The position numbers and the translations under genes were made by a program. DNA of 26,021 nt from assembly GCA_900543175.1 (NCBI GenBank), contig UQQO01000016.1, forward strand, positions 1-26,021, read 5' to 3'. Origin of the DNA: an uncultured Fusobacterium sp. GTDB taxonomy: Bacteria > Fusobacteriota > Fusobacteriia > Fusobacteriales > Fusobacteriaceae. Shown here piece by piece: positions 23,772 to 26,021 of the stretch. The stretch's first letter is position 1. Each line of letters begins with the position of its first letter. Below the pieces are notes generated by a model. The model had not been told where the DNA came from. It worked only from the letters and a program-made list of their open reading frames with translations, and ran no database searches.

Positions 23772-25055
23772 CTATTTTATTATCTCTTCTAATTTCATAC
23801 CACGAGAACCTTTTAATAAAACTGCTATTTTTTCAATTTCATTAGCTATTAATTTAACTATGTTCTCTTTATTATTAAAACATCTTATTTTATCATTTTT
23901 TTCTAACAGATCATAAGCTTTTTTCATTCTCTCTCCATAAAGATATATTTTATCACATTTTATAGAAAGAGCCTTTTCAATTATCTCTCTATGAAACTCT
24001 ATCTCTTTTTCTCCTAACTCTAACATATCCCCTAAAACCACAATCTTTTTCATGTTGTTATAAAGTTTATCAAAGGTATTTAGTGAATATTCCATAGATA
24101 TTGGACTAGCATTATAAGCATCGTTAATATAGATTAAATTTTCTTTTTCTATCTTTTGAAATCTCATAGGAGTAAGATGAAGATTTTTTAATCCCTCTTT
24201 TATCTCTTCAGAAGTCAAATCAAATCTTTTTCCTATAGCTATTGCTATCCCTGCATTTAAAGCATTATGTTTTCCATTTAAATTTAAAGTATACTCACTA
24301 TTTTCTACTTTAAAACTCATTCCATCATTACTATCTATAAAATCTTCTATAACAAAATTATTTTCTCTACTAAATCCAATTTTATTTCCTACAACATTTT
24401 TTAAATATTGATCATCACCTATAATATAAGTATTTTCTGAAGAAACATAATTTAATAATTCAGTTTTAGCTTTAAAAACATTTTCCCTTGTTTTTAAGAA
24501 CTCCAAATGAGAGTCTCCTATATTAGTTATAACACCTATATCCGGTTTAGCTATACTAGATAATAGATCAATCTCTCCAAAGCCACTCATACCCATCTCA
24601 AGCACTACAATTTCATCTTTTTCCTTTAATTGTAATATTGTAAATGGTAATCCAATATGGTTATTATAATTTCCTTCTGTTTTTTTAGTTATATACTTTC
24701 TAGAAAGAACAGAGTATATCATATCCTTAGTAGTTGTTTTTCCATTACTTCCTGTAATTGCTATTACCTTTAATCCTAAAGCTTCTCTATACTCTTTTGC
24801 AAATTTTTGCATAAATTCAACTGTATTCAAAACTTTAAAAACTCTTTTATCATCACCTAAATAGTTATCAGCTACTACAATAGAAGCTCCCTTTTCTAAA
24901 ACCTCATTAATATATTTGTTTCCATTATTTATAGCAAAAAAAAGATCTCCCTTTTGAACTTTTCTACTGTCCATAATAATATTTTCTATTTTATCTAAAT
25001 TTAATTGCTCTCTTATTCCTAATAAATTATCAAGAATTAAAAAGAGTTTATTCAT
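23772..25055 (-). CDS. murF: UDP-MurNAc-tripeptide--D-alanyl-D-alanine ligase
   Basis: A 427-residue Mur ligase adding D-Ala-D-Ala to complete the pentapeptide. DSRKVQKGDLFFA in the N-domain, ITGSNGKTTTKD P-loop near 100, EMGMSGFGEI, NIGDSHLE, and NDAYNASP are typical of MurF and separate it from MurE. The ribosome binding site is weak (AAGGCGATG). It is second in the operon, 25 nt after gmhB. Confidence 0.96.
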   Translation of the reverse strand: MNKLFLILDNLLGIREQLNLDKIENIIMDSRKVQKGDLFFAINNGNKYINEVLEKGASIVVADNYLGDDKRVFKVLNTVEFMQKFAKEYREALGLKVIAITGSNGKTTTKDMIYSVLSRKYITKKTEGNYNNHIGLPFTILQLKEKDEIVVLEMGMSGFGEIDLLSSIAKPDIGVITNIGDSHLEFLKTRENVFKAKTELLNYVSSENTYIIGDDQYLKNVVGNKIGFSRENNFVIEDFIDSNDGMSFKVENSEYTLNLNGKHNALNAGIAIAIGKRFDLTSEEIKEGLKNLHLTPMRFQKIEKENLIYINDAYNASPISMEYSLNTFDKLYNNMKKIVVLGDMLELGEKEIEFHREIIEKALSIKCDKIYLYGERMKKAYDLLEKNDKIRCFNNKENIVKLIANEIEKIAVLLKGSRGMKLEEIIK

Positions 25056-25080
25056 TTTTCATCGCCTTCTCTTTCTATTT

Positions 25081-25632
25081 CTATTTTAGTTTCAATGCAA
25101 AATCATATAAAGAGTTATAAATTTCTACTTTTCTATCTCCTAATTTTTCAAGAGTTTCCATTCCATGTCCAGTTTTAACTAAAATAGAAGTTAATCCTGC
25201 ATTGAATCCAGCATCAATATCAGCTAATGTATCTCCTATCATATATGAATTTTCTACATCTATATTTAAATCTTTAATTGCTGCATCTAACATTCCTGTT
25301 TTAGGTTTTCTGCATTGACATTCTACTTTATATTTTCCAATCCCCTTTTCTGGGTGATGTGGACAATAATAAAATTTCTCTATATTAACTCCATACTCAT
25401 TTAATCTATCATTAATATAATTGTTTAATTTTATTAAATCATCCTCTGTATAAAATCCTCTAGCTATTCCAGATTGATTTGTTACAACTGCTAAAGTATA
25501 TCCCAATGAAGAAAATATTTTTAATGCATCAACTACATTTTTTTCAAACTCAAAATCTTCTATTTTATGTAAATAATCTTTCTCTACATTTATTGTTCCA
25601 TCACGATCTAATAAGATTGCTTTTTTTTTCAT
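25081..25632 (-). CDS. gmhB: Heptose 1,7-bisphosphate 7-phosphatase (HAD family)
   Basis: A 183-residue HAD-type phosphatase of the GmhB group, which removes the 7-phosphate of D-glycero-D-manno-heptose bisphosphate on the way to ADP-heptose for lipopolysaccharide core. DRDGTIN at 9-15 holds the nucleophile and acid Asp residues, TNQSGIARG is motif II, CPHHP plus CQCRKP form the zinc site of GmhB, and MIGDTLADIDAG is motif IV. I prefer ATG 25632, fitting the family start; an ATG at 25653 adds seven residues but has no visible ribosome binding site. It heads the dcw-type operon. A related histidinol-phosphatase activity is less likely. Confidence 0.88.
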   Translation of the reverse strand: MKKKAILLDRDGTINVEKDYLHKIEDFEFEKNVVDALKIFSSLGYTLAVVTNQSGIARGFYTEDDLIKLNNYINDRLNEYGVNIEKFYYCPHHPEKGIGKYKVECQCRKPKTGMLDAAIKDLNIDVENSYMIGDTLADIDAGFNAGLTSILVKTGHGMETLEKLGDRKVEIYNSLYDFALKLK

Positions 25633-25701
25633 TATCCTATATAATCCCTTCATTTTACTAAATTTATCGTACTATAAGATGATACCTCATATTTTACTTT
25701 T

Positions 25702-25730
25702 TGTATATAGCTTTTTTTAATTATTTCCAA
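25702..25730 (-). promoter_or_regulatory. Putative promoter of the gmhB-ftsZ operon
   Basis: Minus strand: TTGGAA (25725-25730), a 17-bp spacer and TATACA (25702-25707), about 70 nt ahead of gmhB. Hexamers are only partly consensus. The gap 25654-26021 otherwise holds AT-rich sequence and repeat copy C. Confidence 0.5.
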
Positions 25731-25770
25731 GAAAAATTATTTGACTTTAAATTTAGCTTTTGCAATATTA

Positions 25771-26021
25771 AACTATAATTTCCAAAAGTAGAGGAGTGCA
25801 AACGACTACTATTTTTGAGACACAGAAACGGAGTTTCTGTGATCCTTAAAGCTATATTAGCAAAACTTATATTATCCCTAACATCAAGTTGACGTAATTT
25901 GGAAGTGAATATTAGAAGCCCTTAGCGAAATGAAGTTAAGAAAATGCAACGTGTTTGAGGCGTAGCCAAGTTTTGCATTTTCAACGGAATGAGCAATAGG
26001 GATTCTTTATTCACTGACATG
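25771..26021. repeat. Copy C of the MITE-like composite repeat (runs off the window)
   Basis: Starts with AACTATAAT (25771-25779), preceded by TA. The first ~80 bp match 12665-12744 of copy B nearly exactly and form hairpin I (25783-25817) and hairpin II (25821-25841). From 25871 to the window end it is module 2, the reverse complement of 12788-12942 in copy B. The right end lies outside the window. It sits just upstream of the gmhB promoter. Confidence 0.85.

Noticed and set aside
25049..25062. Four-codon leader peptide ATG AAA AAT GAA overlapping the murF start
   Set aside because: It is too short and has no attenuation structure near it; likely chance in AT-rich sequence.

Overview
The window is AT-rich bacterial chromosome with almost every gene on the minus strand. 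Gene content (dcw-type cell wall and division cluster headed by gmhB, cysS-mrnC-mreB-holB string, tRNA-tuf cluster), very low GC and the protein sequences point to Fusobacteriota, most likely genus Fusobacterium. This assignment is recognition from family knowledge and was not checked by a search.

Layout: (1) 1-512: tRNA-Thr, tRNA-Glu and tRNA-Tyr, then a terminator-like hairpin and the first codons of tuf (EF-Tu), all reading minus from a near-consensus promoter. (2) 588-2385: yvcK followed by an overlapping radical SAM gene. The yvcK promoter -35 hexamer lies in the terminator arm of the next tRNA cluster. (3) 2506-2937: tRNA-Val, Asp, Phe, Cys with promoter and tandem terminators. (4) 3225-12227: an eight-gene minus-strand operon mutS2-ispD-nitrilase homologue-unknown membrane-anchored protein-cysS-mrnC-mreB-holB. 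It mixes ribosome rescue or DNA metabolism, isoprenoid synthesis, tRNA charging, rRNA maturation, cell shape and replication. (5) 12244-12628: rpmB, the only plus-strand gene, divergent from mutS2. (6) 13328-14002: rpsF-rpsR with its own promoter and terminator. (7) 14012-25730: an eleven-gene minus-strand operon gmhB-murF-mraY-murD-murG-murC-murB-ddl-ftsQ-ftsA-ftsZ. It covers the cytoplasmic and lipid-linked steps of peptidoglycan precursor synthesis and the core of the Z-ring. murE, ftsI, ftsW, ftsL, mraZ and rsmH are absent from this stretch.

The least ordinary content is a family of composite interspersed repeats in the three longest gene-free gaps (3051-3220, 12665-13304, 25771 to window end). 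They share 9-bp terminal inverted repeats AACTATAAT/ATTATAGTT, mostly next to TA, and are built from short modules. Several modules are hairpins whose arms differ between copies by compensating changes. One 150-bp module occurs in opposite orientations in two copies and is bounded in one of them by inverted repeats. No transposase is present. A second oddity is a nitrilase-superfamily protein in which the position of the nucleophilic cysteine is glycine.
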